The notes under the pieces were generated by a model. It did not search any database. It worked only from the letters and a program-made list of their open reading frames with translations, and was not told the DNA's origin. From NCBI GenBank assembly GCA_021186555.1, contig JAJKFL010000003.1, positions 44,102,408 through 44,166,407 of the forward strand: 64,000 bases of DNA. Reading direction: 5' to 3'. Position 1 is the stretch's first letter; the number at the start of each line of letters is the position of its first letter. Position numbers and translations under genes: made by a program. This document shows, one piece after another, positions 46,025-57,545 of this stretch. The stretch comes from Reticulitermes speratus (Eukaryota > Arthropoda > Insecta > Blattodea > Rhinotermitidae).

Positions 46025-46079
46025 TCAATGATACGTTACACGTACACTACCTGTCTTGTCCATGCCTCTGAAACGTTGC

Positions 46080-46333
46080 GGCCGAATGGGCAGAACTCGC
46101 ATTTTTGTAATCGGGAGGTCCTGAGTTCAAATACTGGCCCAAATACCCGGCTGTCCTGACTAGAGTTTCGTCCCTACCTTTAGTCTCCTTTGGCAAATAC
46201 CAGGACAGTACTTCAAATAGGCCACCAAAGCTTCCCCCCCCCCCCCGGGGGTTCTTCAAAGCTAATCTAGTCACTCATCATCGTATTTGACGCTGTATGA
46301 GTTACTGAAATCGTCGTTTAATAAGCCAAAAAT
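46080..46333 (+). mobile_element. SINE family 4 copy
   Basis: GCGGCCGAATGGGCAGAACT, GGTCCTGAGTTCAAATACTG (B-box-like) and the tail AAATCGTCGTTTAATAAGCC. A C13G5 tract lies inside (46234-46251). It directly follows a repeat A copy. Confidence 0.65.
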
Positions 46334-47666
46334 AAATAAACTGCCATGTGTCTACATGGATCCAGACTTTAAAGGCCAGAGGGTTGTTCCAGCCAAACAG
46401 GATGCCGCCCGGGCATTTAACACATTCTCTGACTGAATGGCCTGTAAACCGCGTAGGATCATCATTGATGTTTCTACAACAGCTATATGTGACGCTAAAA
46501 TGACGTCGTTGCCTGACGTCACGACGATCTTGTTGCTTGGCTATGGTCACTCATGCTAAAAATGTAACACGTGTACAGGAACTGGCCTTCGAGCATCCGA
46601 GTCAGGATCAGGGATGTCCACAGCTTCAACATCTCAATATTCATATTCCCTTAAGACCACTTTTCTCGAGTTTCTAGGTCCAGCGAATACATTACTTTCA
46701 CTTTTCGATAATTCTTTAATTCCAAACCATGCAACATGCAGAGTTATCTCATATTTCTACGAATATCAGGAGTAGAGGGTATACAGTATTTGGAAGTGTA
46801 TATTTGCCCATCCCTTCTACCATATCATTCATGTAATGTTCGCAGTTCATTCGACTGTACACAACCAAAGCACGTATTACGCAAGCAAAATAGTGCAAAC
46901 ACGCCAGTTTGTGTTAATTTTTATAACTTCATTCTCGTTTAATGCAAGAAAGAGACAAAGTATGTTCGCATGTTATAGTGGCTAAATTACTGAATGGATT
47001 TCGATTAAATTTGGCAGTTATAGATTTACACTACGAGTTGTCCACGAATTTAGTTTTTATGTAGATTATCAAGTTTTCAGGGGCGGCCATTGCTCGGTAT
47101 TGAGTCTTAATCCATTCCCCAAAATAAAGAAGGCGGCAGGCAATCTCCAACAACAAAAGTCTTGCCCTCTTGAGGCAACAGTGCCTCCCTGTAATCCCAA
47201 CGCCATAGGAATAAGCGCATCACACATACCTGCCTGCCTGCCCATCTCCCACTGTGCCCTGAAAAGGGCCATTCTTGGAACTCTCAACTCCCATTAACAC
47301 GGTACCCCTATCCTCTCTTCCCCCTCTATAGCTCTGACTGGTCAAATTTCCTCCAAACTTCGCACATAAAGACACATTCCTCTCCTCCCAACTACTTCAG
47401 CATCCGCCAGAACCAGACTCAATCACCCTGAAGATGGTGGCAGTACATTCCTCCGAAACGTCGGAGCAATCAACCACTACTCGGTGCAAAACCCCAAAAG
47501 ACCAGCAACCAAATTTAATTTCTGTTCGTTTTTGTGCAATTGCTTACTTACTTTACCTTACGTAAAACTCAAATCGTACTTAGGCCTAACTCTGTACAGA
47601 CGAAAACAGAATTGGTTTGCATTCAAAGTTTCAGCTCGTACCGCGCAGCACTCTCCGTCTCCGTTA
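46334..47666. other. Unrecognised, with a half fold-back core
   Basis: A pyrimidine-rich stretch at 47100-47420 leads to CCCTGAAGATGGTGGCAGTA followed by CCTCCGAAACGTCGGAG (about 47428-47470), the fold-back core without a clear mirror arm. No gene recognised. Confidence 0.4.
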
Positions 47667-48987
47667 TATAGGGTGCGCCAAAAACACCTGACGGTTTTTG
47701 AAATGTGAAAACCAGCGTGCCCGCTACGCGGCGCTTCCATACTGACCGTCACCATGTACAGCGATGTTTGGAGTTTAGTTGAGATGGAGCGCTGGTCGGT
47801 ACAAAACCGTATTGCGGCAGTGGAACTGTTTATCAAAACAGAGTCTGTTACAGCTACACAGCGTGGTTTCCGACAGCAGTTTCAGAGACGTGATGCTCCT
47901 AGCCGCAATACTCTGCTATTGTGGGTATCGAAATGGCGTCTAGAAGGATCAGTGAAGGACAGTAAACCACAGGGACGTCCACGTTCGGCTCGTACACCTG
48001 ACAATGTGGAGCGGTTTAGAGACGCCATATAGCGCAGTCCGCGCAGGTCGGCTCGGCGGCACGTTCTCGCGCTTCGCTTAAAGGACAGCAGCGTTCGCCG
48101 AATTCTCCACAAAGACTTGCATTATCACCCACACAAAATCCAAGTTGCTCAGGAACTTAGTGGACGGGACAAGGTGAGCCGACTTCAGTTTTGTAATGAA
48201 TTCATGGATTTGGTGAATAATAATCGCGACATAGTGAACACATTACTGATGTCTGATGAAGCTCACTTCCATATGTCTGGTTATGTGAATAAACAGAACT
48301 GTCGCTACTGGGCTCCAAACAACCCACACGAACTTCACCAACGTCCTCTGCATAGTGCAAAAGTGACAGTGTGGTGTGCAATTTCGTCTCATGGCGTAAT
48401 TGGTCCCTATTTCTTTGAGAATTCGGACGGGAGTACAGTGACTGTCAATGCAGAGCGGTACAAAATAATGCTGGAAACATTTCTGCAAAATGAGTTACGT
48501 TCTCGTCAGCTCGATTTCCTATGGTTCCAACAGGATGGAGCAACTGCTCACACGGCACGGACTTCCATGACAGTCCTCAGGACAATGTTTCCAGGCAGAC
48601 TCATTTCTCGTTTCGGGGACATCACCTGGCCCGCCCGCTCGCCTGATCTTGCAGTACCAGACTACTTCCTTTGGGGTTACGTCAAAAGCAAGGTATACGA
48701 AACACGTCCTGCCAATATTGATGACTTAAAGCAGCGAATTCGTGAGTGTACGCAAGGGATCCCTAAGGAAATGCTACAACGTGTTATGACAGCCTTTCCG
48801 TCGCGACTGCAGGAGTGTATTGAACGACATGGTGGTCACATACAAAGTGTCATATTCAAACAGCAATGATTCAGATGAATTTTCATGGACATGGAATGTA
48901 CCTGATAGTCTTAATAAAATTTTTCCACTTTGCCTTAAAATGTTACTTCATTTCAAAAAGCGTCAGGTGTTTTTGGTGCACCCTGTA
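47667..48987 (+). mobile_element. Nearly whole DD41D mariner transposon
   Basis: 1321 bp between TA duplications (47665-47666, 48988-48989). The inverted termini, TATAGGGTGCGCCAAAAACA and its mirror TGTTTTTGGTGCACCCTGTA, extend about 39 bp with three mismatches. The transposase gene fills most of the interior. Terminal and coding integrity suggest the youngest mariner in the window. Confidence 0.95.
47754..48869 (+). pseudogene. Mariner (DD41D) transposase, one in-frame stop
   Basis: One frame of 372 codons carries the whole protein apart from a TAG at 48030-48032. The N-terminal part (IAAVELFIKTESVTATQRGF) is the helix-turn-helix region. Catalytic residues: Asp at 48255-48257 in LLMSDEAHFHMSG, Asp at 48534-48536 in WFQQDGATAHT, Asp at 48660-48662 in SPDLAVPDYFLWG. 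There are 41 residues between the second and third, as reported for the rosa/DD41D group of the Tc1/mariner superfamily. The C-terminus reads HGGHIQSVIFKQQ. A start at the internal Met at 47784 is also possible. Apart from the stop, no break was seen. Confidence 0.92.
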
Positions 48988-49190
48988 TAAAAACCAGTTA
49001 ATGCTGTCTATGGAAACAATGGCTGTTTGTTCTGACATCCACACAAAAGACGTAAATACACTGTGTGCAGAACATAGCATTTTTTAATGTTAAACCTGGT
49101 GGTACATGTAGTAATCACTAGGCTTTAAAGGGTTAACGATTTTACGGGGTGTAAAACATTAGAACATGACATACAATACACATCCCAGCA

Positions 49191-49573
49191 CAGGCGTAAC
49201 GTGGGGGTGCAAATGCCCATCCAATGGTTTTCTACCTAAGAATATATTTTTTGCCTACTGAGTTGAAGAGGGGCAAATAATAAAAAAATATATATATATT
49301 TTCTAAACGATTATTTGGGTGGTGTAAGACAGGAAAAAATGACAAACCTGCGTTTTACGGGACGCAGAATACAGGCACCTAAGTCACCCGTTTACAAAGG
49401 AAGAGAGGCACTGTAAATTATCTGTGCTCTTTCCCTACGATTGTATATTAAGTCTAGGTTCAAACGAATCTTCCCCATATTTCTAACTCGACTCTTAGTA
49501 AATTAAAGTTCCTAATACCCATGGTCGGTTTTGCTCCCCCCCCCCCCCCAATGTAGCCCAATCCACGCCTATG
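49191..49573 (-). mobile_element. CATAGGCG element, intact-looking 8-bp duplication
   Basis: Termini CACAGGCGTAACG and ACGCCTATG are inverted. Flanks CATCCCAG (49183-49190) and CATCCCGG (49574-49581) match at seven of eight. The body includes TTGAAGAGGGGCAAATAATA, CCTAATACCCATGGTCGG and a C14 tract (49536-49549), shared in reverse with 20272-20942. Non-coding. Confidence 0.85.
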
Positions 49574-49581
49574 CATCCCGG

Positions 49582-50650
49582 TACATCCTCGAACTTGTAT
49601 TTGAAACATTTTCGATATTACGAATCTTTACGAATACAAGGGAAAATAATTCCTGACAGTGACGGGTGATATCGGCAGTTCGACGAATCTCTCAAAAATT
49701 AATCTGTATCTAAAATACAGGAATGTCAAGACTAATTAGGTATGCAAAACAGCATCGTTAAAACGACGATTCAATACTGTGTCATCTATTCCATCGCCAA
49801 TTAACATGAGTAACATCACTGGCAGGGGGTAGTTAACAATTTCAGGGATGAAGTACTGATTCGGTTCCAGATGTGAAATAATCAGGTCACATCGAGGTGC
49901 AACAGTGGCTCAGGATATGAGGATGCTGCACGTGTCAGAACCAGACATGGCGCACGCGCACACACCACTCCAACCCCACGAGAAGATCCACCCCGGGTCA
50001 CCTGGTCAATGGCCTCTCGTACCTCCGAAAGGATGAAATATTAACGCATCATGGCTAATGCACTGTCTCTGTAAGGGAAACAAATCAACAGACTTTCCCC
50101 AACTGATCTTGATTTCTATTACTCAGTTAAGACAGGGGTATCCAAAGTACCACAACAGGTGTATTTATGATTACAGTTCTCGTACTGTTCTGTATTTATG
50201 TTTATGTCACCTTAGTTTCAGCGCCCTTCGTAACTTACAGAACGCAAACCTCCAACACAGAAACGAAGCCTGGGACTTTCAATACAAAAAGTTCGGTTCT
50301 GATAGGGCGCTGGGGGGGGGGGGGGGGGGGGCTGATTTCTCCTGCATCAGGCACAATATGGCTGTGCAAGCAACAGTCCCCAAGAAATAAATATCAAGGG
50401 CCGTCGAAGTGGTCACATTTGATTCCCAGGGCGGAGTGGTGAAAGGAATTTAATAAAAAGCCACAAAACCACAAAAATCCTGGAGAAAACGCGAGACACA
50501 TGGGAGATTCAATTTAAAGTGGGTACCTTATATATACTTTTGGAAAAGAAAACTAACAACAGATCAGCATTTGTGTCCTATCACTTTCAGTAGTCACGGT
50601 CCGATCGTTAAACTCCGACAAGGTAAACTTTAGGGGGTCAAAGTCTTCTG
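49582..50650. other. No gene recognised; 20-base G tract
   Basis: The longest homopolymer of the window, G20 at 50312-50331, lies in a short plus-strand ORF with no domain. Otherwise nothing recognised. Confidence 0.45.
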
Positions 50651-50813
50651 GGATGTTACACCGTATCCACTAGTAAATAGTTACCGACGTTTCGGAACAG
50701 CGTGCTTCCTCCATCTTCACGGTTCAGCACTTGTACTGCTACGACCTGAAGATGGCACCACTAAGATCTTTCGAAACGCCGTTAAATTTTACCAGGTGAC
50801 AAGGAGTACATCC
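50651..50813. repeat. Fold-back element with CCGACGTTTCGG core
   Basis: Arms of about 70 bp: GGATGTTACACCG..AGTTACCGACGTTTCGGAA..CCATCTTCACGG (50651-50723) and CCTGAAGATGGCACCAC..TCGAAACGCCGTTAA..GAGTACATCC (50743-50813). Clearly diverged but symmetrical in motif order. Confidence 0.8.
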
Positions 50814-51093
50814 ATTCATCAACACCGCAAGCTAAATTCTTGTCCTGCATTATCTTCCTCACTGGAATCACTTCGAACTTCACACAACGATCAGAAAGAC
50901 GTATTACACGACAGAATAATAGCAGACACTGTCAGATAATATTAGGGAGAGTGCTGGGGTGCAGTAACGTCACGTATCACTCAAATTTTGGGTAGGCGGG
51001 CGCTGAGCCCTTAACTCCACATTCCAAAAACAGTCCCGTGTGGTCGTGACTACATGGGAAGTATACATACCTTGTTCAAGCTGTTTTCACTAT

Positions 51094-51336
51094 AGCAGTG
51101 TTCCCCCAGTTTAATTTGGCCACGGAACCATTCGCACTCGCAGAAGTCGCGAAACCCCTAATAAAATTCTTACACATGAAGCTAAAAAAAAAAGTAGACC
51201 ACCAAATATTACACAGGGACATGGGATCAACACATTATTTAACCGCACACATTTAGAAATACAAACCATATTTGACGTGCATCTACAAAAAATAAGACTT
51301 AACGAGACAGGTAATGTACGTATAACGCAACACTGA
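51094..51336. mobile_element. Possible hAT-type end, one terminus only
   Basis: CAGTGTTCCCCCAGTTTAAT from 51094 resembles the left ends of the hAT elements in this window. I found no matching right end before the next repeat, so extent and class are uncertain. Confidence 0.35.
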
Positions 51337-51813
51337 AGAGCGTTCGCGTAACCACTGTTGTCGTGGAAAAGCTACCAGTATTGCATATTATGTGTGTGTG
51401 TCTGTAGCCTTAGTTATCCAGCATCCAAGCGCATGCGCCGCATTATATCGTCATATGAGGCCTGTCTTGGCTCTGCCATATTTCTATACATTATCTCATA
51501 AACGGCACGATTTTCAGGAGAAAGTTATTGAACGTAAAACGTGTGTTTCGATTTTCTGTACAACGTTTGTCTGAAACATTTCTCATTCTAACAAGAATTC
51601 AGGGAGATATATATACGTACAAAAGTCTTCATGCAATGCACCCGTTATTCTTTTCACATTTGAATAAAACTTAATTTACTCGGCAGATTTTCGAAAATAC
51701 TCAAATATCAAATTTCATGAAAATTCGTCCAGTAGGAGCCGAGTTGTTCCATGCGGACAGACAGACGACATGACGAAGCTAATAATCACTTTTCGCAATT
51801 TTTCGAAAGTGCC
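51337..51813 (+). repeat. Unclassified repeat family A, long form
   Basis: 477 bp: GAGCGTTCGCGTAACCACTG..GTCGTGGAAAAGC, GTAGCCTTAGTTATCCAGCA, GCGCATGCGCCGCATTATAT, AAAATTCGTCCAGTAGGAGC, and the end TTTCGAAAGTGCCTAAAAAT. Preceded by GGTAATGTACGTATAACGCA, which is shared with the upstream sequence of other copies. Confidence 0.85.
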
Positions 51814-52091
51814 TAAAAATGTTACTAAAACAATTGTTCATACACGAGATCAAAAGGACATACGTGACGAAAGAAAGACTGGACTTAGAAACAGAAACCA
51901 TCGTAGTCAGTCACGTCTACTCGATTCAAACAAATGGATGCACCGATGGATACGTTTCAAACCTTAGAGACGGGCTCAACCCGAGGCCAAGACCAACTAA
52001 AAACAACTGCATACATTAGTTGGTTTGCTTTCTAGTTCGTGAACAGAGAAATTAAACCCGATCACTATATTCCAACACATACAGGTGGCTT

Positions 52092-52385
52092 TTTTTTGTG
52101 GTGAAGGGCCCCGCAGCAGAAGCTACGGACGCACCGCAGCCTTAAGGCTTTTTGTGCAACCCTGTGATGAAGATGAAAGATGATCAGTTTTTTTTTTGTC
52201 ATTTTTCCAAGTAATAGAGCACCGGTGGAATGAAATTGACAGGGAAAAACCGAAGTACTCGGGGGAAAAACCTGTCCCAGTGCCACTTTGTCCACCATAA
52301 ATCCCACATGGACTAACCCGGGATCGAACCCGTGCATCCGCGGTGGTAGGCCAGCGACTAACCGCCTGAGCCATGGCACGGCTTA
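52092..52385 (-). mobile_element. SINE family 1, full length, exact 11-bp duplication
   Basis: Minus-strand copy with A box (TGGCTCAGGCGG) and B box GGGTTCGATCCC (plus 52320-52331). The tail is GAAGCTTCTG-like followed by GCGGGGCCCTTCACC. ACAGGTGGCTT flanks it at 52081-52091 and 52386-52396. A second AAGATGA unit (GATGAAGATGAAAGATGATC) makes it slightly longer than the copy at 31070. Confidence 0.93.
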
Positions 52386-52459
52386 ACAGGTGGCTTGGTT
52401 TGCAACATGAAATCGGTGACCTGCTCGCCCAGGAACACTGCTGGTGTGGTAACGTTACC

Positions 52460-52775
52460 CATCACATTCCATGGAGCAGGGTCCGTCAAACGACAACAGA
52501 TCCTCAGATGGTCAGGGAATTCCCTACTGTTTATAAAACCCCTAATTCTTTAACGTGTTCATAAGATCCCGCTGCTGGCCTCTGTTCTGAGCCACAGGAA
52601 CCCAGCCAACATTAAGATCCATTTTCCTTTTTCCGCAAATCTACGCCAACGTCTTCGAAGTGGTATCTTCCCTTCAGGTAGCCCAAATAAAATTCCGCAT
52701 GCATTTCTCCATCTCTCCCACGCATGCTACATGCCCCTCACATCTAAATCTTCTTGATTTGGTGACCCTAATATG
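52460..52775 (-). mobile_element. LINE group A 3' end including ORF2 remnant
   Basis: The minus strand shows MRNFIWAT.REDTTSKTLA, a KMDLN segment and VPVAQNRGQQRDLMNT, then GACCCTGCTCCATGGAATG, the tail motif of group A. This is the longest group A piece together with 60320-60620. Confidence 0.7.
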
Positions 52776-53617
52776 TAGTGTCGCGTAGAAATTATAAAAC
52801 TTATTATTAAATTTCTGTTTTAGGCCTAAATGTTGACCTCAGAATATTACGGTAAGAGTACAAAATAGATTAACACTGACTTGCGTTATGAATCAAAACC
52901 AGTAATTAGTCGGTCAAGGTCCTTTTCCATTCCTCAGGCACTGCCTTCATACCTAAGAAACGGTCATTTTTAACCACCAACTGGTATCAAAAAAAGACTC
53001 CAAATAAATAAATAAATTTCAAATACATCACATCGTGTGAAAACAACTGCAAAAGAAACAGTGATCTTACGAATGAAATCTCTGTATCTCGGGTCAGAAG
53101 TGTGCCCTAACACTGAACTTGTAAACTCTGTATTTCACGCAACGTATATGTACACTTTCATGACCTATATCCTCTAAGATAATTCCTTGATCTTCAACGT
53201 TTAGTTTCGCTTCCTTTAACGGAAAGGAGTGATTTACAGGGTGCAATAATGTGTAATCTAAAGCATGGCAACAAAGCACCCTTTCAGCTCTTGTGCCTGT
53301 GTGTTAGTTTCCTGTATTTCACTTCACAGTAGCTTACTTACCGAAGAAGCATAGACTGCATGGTCTTGGCTGCGAAAATAGTGCATTATAATGGTGCAAG
53401 ATTAAGGGTACGTATGTGCCTTAGTTTCATCTACAGTATGTCTTTTAACTGTCATAGGAAGCGCTGAATCTAATACGTAGCCCTACTCAAGTTTTTGAAT
53501 TAAGACAAAAAACAAAATGGTTACAAAATAGTGTTAACATTTTAGTCTGCAGGACACATGCTACATTGCTTGTCAGATAAACAAAGCAGTTTTAAAATCT
53601 GATTTGGAATTTTCACA
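52776..53617. other. No recognised feature
   Basis: No ORF with a domain and no repeat termini recognised. Confidence 0.4.
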
Positions 53618-53985
53618 TCAGTTTCTAAACAAATTAGGGTTTCACAAACAAGTTCCTAAACCAATCGTACATCCCAGAAAACAGCATAAACCAATCTTGG
53701 AACCATAAAACAGTTCCAAACCTATCGTGGAACACAAAAAGCAGTTTATAAGCCAACCCTGAAAACCACACAGCAATTCCAAACCAATTCTGGAAAGCAC
53801 AAAGCAGTTTCTGAACTGAATCCCACAAAGCACTCCTAAACCACTCCTGGAACCTACAGAGCAGTTTCTCAACAATCTTACATGCCACAACACATAAAGA
53901 AATTTCTAAACCGATACTGGACCCCAAAAATTAATTTTCTAAACAAATCTTTGGGTCCACGAAGCAGTTTGTAAAAAAAAAAAAA
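53618..53985. repeat. Decayed minisatellite, about 31-bp unit, 11-12 copies
   Basis: Units such as AGCAGTTTCTGAACTGAATC, AGCAATTCCAAACCAATTCT and AAACAGTTCCAAACCTATCG each end near a TGGAACCCACAA-like block. Spacing is 31-32 bp with frequent substitutions and some length changes, so the array is old. A 97-codon minus-strand ORF is just the repeat read through. Confidence 0.85.
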
Positions 53986-54050
53986 AACTTACAACTTAAA
54001 TGCACTCCCCCAGCTGGTGTAATGTCTCAGCATGGCTTTAGTGAACTGAC

Positions 54051-54110
54051 CTGTGTCTCTGGACCCGTTGACGACGTGTGACAGACGCTGTTCTGCTGGT
54101 GATGACACAT
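54051..54110 (-). CDS. Candidate first coding exon (unproven)
   Basis: A minus-strand ATG at 54110 opens 20 codons (MCHHQQNSVCH, then TSSTGPETQ) that end exactly at a donor-like ACACAG/GTCAGTTC (54051/54050). Upstream on the minus strand the sequence is locally GC-richer (GCGGCGGTTCATG.., ACGGGAGTACAGTAGCGGCC). The Ser/Thr/Gln composition would suit the disordered N-terminus of the encore homologue. However, the phase does not join directly to the exon at 8872, so another exon would be needed, and a chance ORF cannot be excluded. Confidence 0.22.
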
Positions 54111-54576
54111 TGTCCGTGGTTACGCTGGCTTCCTTTCACAAACTGTGGTTACTGTTCACTCTAGTGGTGCTGCACTTGTAATGGCCGCTACTGTACTCCC
54201 GTCGCAAGCAACTTTGCCTCACATGAACCGCCGCAACACCCTACGAAAGTCAACCACAAAGAAACATACAGGCCGATGCCAAATCCTTTAGCGCCCCAAA
54301 GCAACAATACATCCACTTACATTACAAATAGTTTTATAAACATCGAACTGTTTAAATTTCAGAACAACCGAATCAGCGAGATGCAGTAAACAAAGCTGTT
54401 TCTCTGTAAATGTATACCTCTGCAATAACCATACGCATGATACAGATGTATTTCAATTTAGAATAAACAATCCACCAAATGGATTAATTTAGACTGCGTG
54501 TACTGCTGTTTGTCTACTGCTGTCACAAATCTTGCAATCTACAGGACAGGCTATGTACATATGAGGTAACATTGAG

Positions 54577-55054
54577 GGGCGTTCGCGTAACCATTGTTGC
54601 CGTGGAAAAGCAATGAGTATTACATATTCTGAGTGTTCTGTAGCCTTAGTTATCCAGCATGCAAAGCGCATGAGCTGTATTATATTGTCGTCTGTGGCCT
54701 ATCTGGCTGTACCATATTTTTCCACATTGTCATAAAGGCACGACTTTCGGAAAAAAGTTACTGAACATAAAATATGAGTCTTGATTTTCTCTACAACTGT
54801 TGTCTGACACATTTCTCATTCTAAGAAGAATTCGGTGAGATACTACAGTAAATAGGTCTTCATGTTAAGCGCCTGTTATTCTTGTCAGATTTTAAGCAAA
54901 CTTGAATTTTCTAGATTTTCGAAAAATATTCAAATATCAAATGTCATGAAAATCCGTCCAGTGGGAGTCGAGTTGTTACATGCGGACGGACAGAAGACGG
55001 ATGGACAGATATGACGAAGGTAATAGTCGCTTTTCGCAATTCTGCGAACGCGCC
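54577..55054 (+). repeat. Unclassified repeat family A, long form
   Basis: 478 bp: GGGCGTTCGCGTAACCATTG..GCCGTGGAAAAGCAATGAG, GTAGCCTTAGTTATCCAGCA, AAAATCCGTCCAGTGGGAGT, GCGGACGGACAGAAGACGGA, closing TGCGAACGCGCCTAAAAG. This is the best preserved copy at the ends: GGGCGTTCGC and GCGAACGCGCC are inverted. Confidence 0.88.
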
Positions 55055-55496
55055 TAAAAGCCCATTTCTCTTTCACAATATTAAACTCTAATTTGGGTGA
55101 CTACCTTTTTGCTTCCGAAATGCGGGACATTTCGACAATGTCCGCGGTATGCCGGCATACGGAGGGTTATGGCAATAACGTACAGTACAAGGTTGTGCCG
55201 TTGTAGCGATTTAACTTTAGTTTACGCGTGATGATTATTATTGCAAAGTACATACAATTTCAGAGATTTTTTATGTCGAACTTTAGCAAGTATTGTTGCA
55301 TTTTATGAATAACCAAAAATCAAAATTTTCAATTTTTCAGTTTTGGTCTATTATTTGAATTTAAAAAGATACTTTTTGTTTGACTTTGCTGCTTCGAGGA
55401 CATATTTTTCCTTAAGCACAAATGTGTATACGTCCATACGAGTATATTTACAATTCATCGTTACCGCAACTTCACTTTTCATTAAGTTTACGCCAA

Positions 55497-55643
55497 GTGA
55501 ACAGCTCGTCGCAGAGGCCGCTACCTACACAACATAAACACAAGAGACGAACATCCATGTCATCAGCGGGATTCGAACCCGTTATCCCAGCAATCGAGCG
55601 GCTTCAGACCTAGGCCTTAGACCGTACGGCCACCGGGATCGGC
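55497..55643 (-). mobile_element. SINE family 2, 3'-truncated
   Basis: Minus-strand head GCCGATCCCGGTGGCCGTAC, B box GGGTTCGAATCCCGC and GACATGGATGTTCGTCTC..GTAGCGGCCTCTGCGACG. It breaks off where the copy at 17814 continues. Confidence 0.82.
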
Positions 55644-56249
55644 AACAAACGTCATTACTGAAATGGTATTACTAGTTATATTAAGGGTCCTTAATAACTT
55701 TACAACCCCCGAATTCAGAGAAAGGATTGCAGGTATCAGGACATGCCGCAGCTACACAGCCAGCTAACTAGTTCGTAACAAGCGACAATACACGTAGGCC
55801 ACTTCAACACTCAACAACGGACATTCCAGCGTGCGCAAAGGGATTTACCGTAATGAATTTCGCGAGAATTGGGAGATTGGTTGAACATTCATGAAAGGAC
55901 AGACATACACTACGCGCCCAACAGAAAGCAGCCACACAAAAGGGCCAAAAATCCTCGAAGGGACACCAACAGTCAACGAAAATCACAGCAGAAATTAAAA
56001 TTAACAATAAAAAAGTCCTCATTACCGATATCTTTCACCTTACACTCACTACCTTCCAATAATTATTACAGCCTCCGATTCTGTAGTATGTTAGAGTATA
56101 ACCACTCCGTCCTTCGTTACAGCAGTGTCCCAAAGAACGACAGCGTTCTGATGTCATTTTTATAGAATGCAAAGACACTCGTTTCTCAGCATAAAAGTTG
56201 CAGCTTGACGGACAGTCCCTGTGGTTCCGGGTGGGCGACACGTTCTCAA
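55644..56249. other. No recognised feature
   Basis: Short ORFs on both strands without domains and no repeat boundaries recognised. Confidence 0.4.
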
Positions 56250-56590
56250 ATTCTGGCAGTTTCCATTCAGCGGCCAATCCTAATATCAGTTTCCCTCACA
56301 GCGGTATATCCTTACAACAGCAGTTTCCTTTCAGCGCTCAGTCCTCAGAGAGCACCTTCTTTTCTAACAAGAGCAGTTTTCCTTCAGCTGTTAATCCTAA
56401 CAACAGCAGTTTCCTTTCAGTGGCAAATCTAACAAGGTAAGTTTCCTTTCAGCAGCAAACCTAACATCAGTTTCCTTCACGCGCCCAATCCTAACACCAG
56501 TTTCCTTCACGCGCCCAATTCTAACATCAGTTTCCTTCACGCGCCCAATTCTAACATCAGTTTCCTTCACGCGCCCAATCCCAACAACAA
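56250..56590 (+). repeat. 30/33-bp minisatellite with two phases of homogeneity
   Basis: The left part has diverged units near 33 bp (CAGCAGTTTCCTTTCAG..AATCCTAACAA). The right part has four nearly identical 30-bp units (AACATCAGTTTCCTTCACGC followed by GCCCAATTCT; 56460-56585). The homogeneous right part must be a recent amplification of one old unit. The ORF 56198-56440 over the left part is probably incidental. Confidence 0.9.
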
Positions 56591-57545
56591 AAGTTTCCCT
56601 GTATCCTTTCCCATTACAGGCTCAATACAAAGGAATGGGTATTAAGTTCGAAATCCAGCAACGTACAAAATAACCCAAACATTAATTCATTCCGACAGAC
56701 GGAGAGAGCATGCCACACTATCTGCTCTCTGGTATTAATTCTGTAATTTCTATTTTGTTTAAGGAGTGCGCATTTGGCGTGGGTGTCCCACTGTGCCTAC
56801 CTGTGGTGACCTCTTTACCTTTGACCTACACGTGTACGAGGTCACCTCCCACACAAGGTTCTGAATCACTCATTCCTCCCTGAACTTACCTCGCAATACA
56901 CTGTTTCCATTTAGCCACAGGAACGATCAAGTCCGATGCCGTAGAGCAAGGTGCAGCCCTGCACGAACGCGGATCGAAGACGCATATGAGACCCCTCGGA
57001 TGGGGGTTTATGGTTTCGCCACGTTCCTGCATGGGATGTTCCTACCACACGGCATGTTTCTATCCACATTATATATGTTACTAGTAATTTGACTTACAGC
57101 GTCAGTGGTTTCATCAATGCATTCAGGATACTGCCACAAAATAAGCCTCCCTCAATTCTCATTGCCTGTAATTCACGTATCATACACCGGGCTCCATGGA
57201 GCAGTTGATAGCCACACAGAACATCCATTTCTTGTAAGGCACCAAAGGGTCATTCTCATTTTCACAACAGCCCCCACCGCACTCTATCCTGAGCCACATC
57301 CTGTTCCTTCAAGACATAAGGTAGTATGTGTATCTTTACTAAACTAGTTGAATATTCAGGATTTCGTTATCTGATAAGACGCCATTACCTGCCATTATAC
57401 GGTTATCAGTGTTTTGTAAAGCACGACATGACCACTGTCGTAAAGCACGACATGACCACTGTCCAGGCCACCTTCGATTTTCAGATGTGTTGTTTCAAAT
57501 TCTTCAATCCAGTGTGAAACGAATTCCAGAAAGAATTACGATTTC
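56591..57545. other. No recognised feature
   Basis: A short exact duplication AAGCACGACATGACCACTGT occurs at about 57418-57437 and 57442-57461. Otherwise nothing recognised. Confidence 0.45.
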
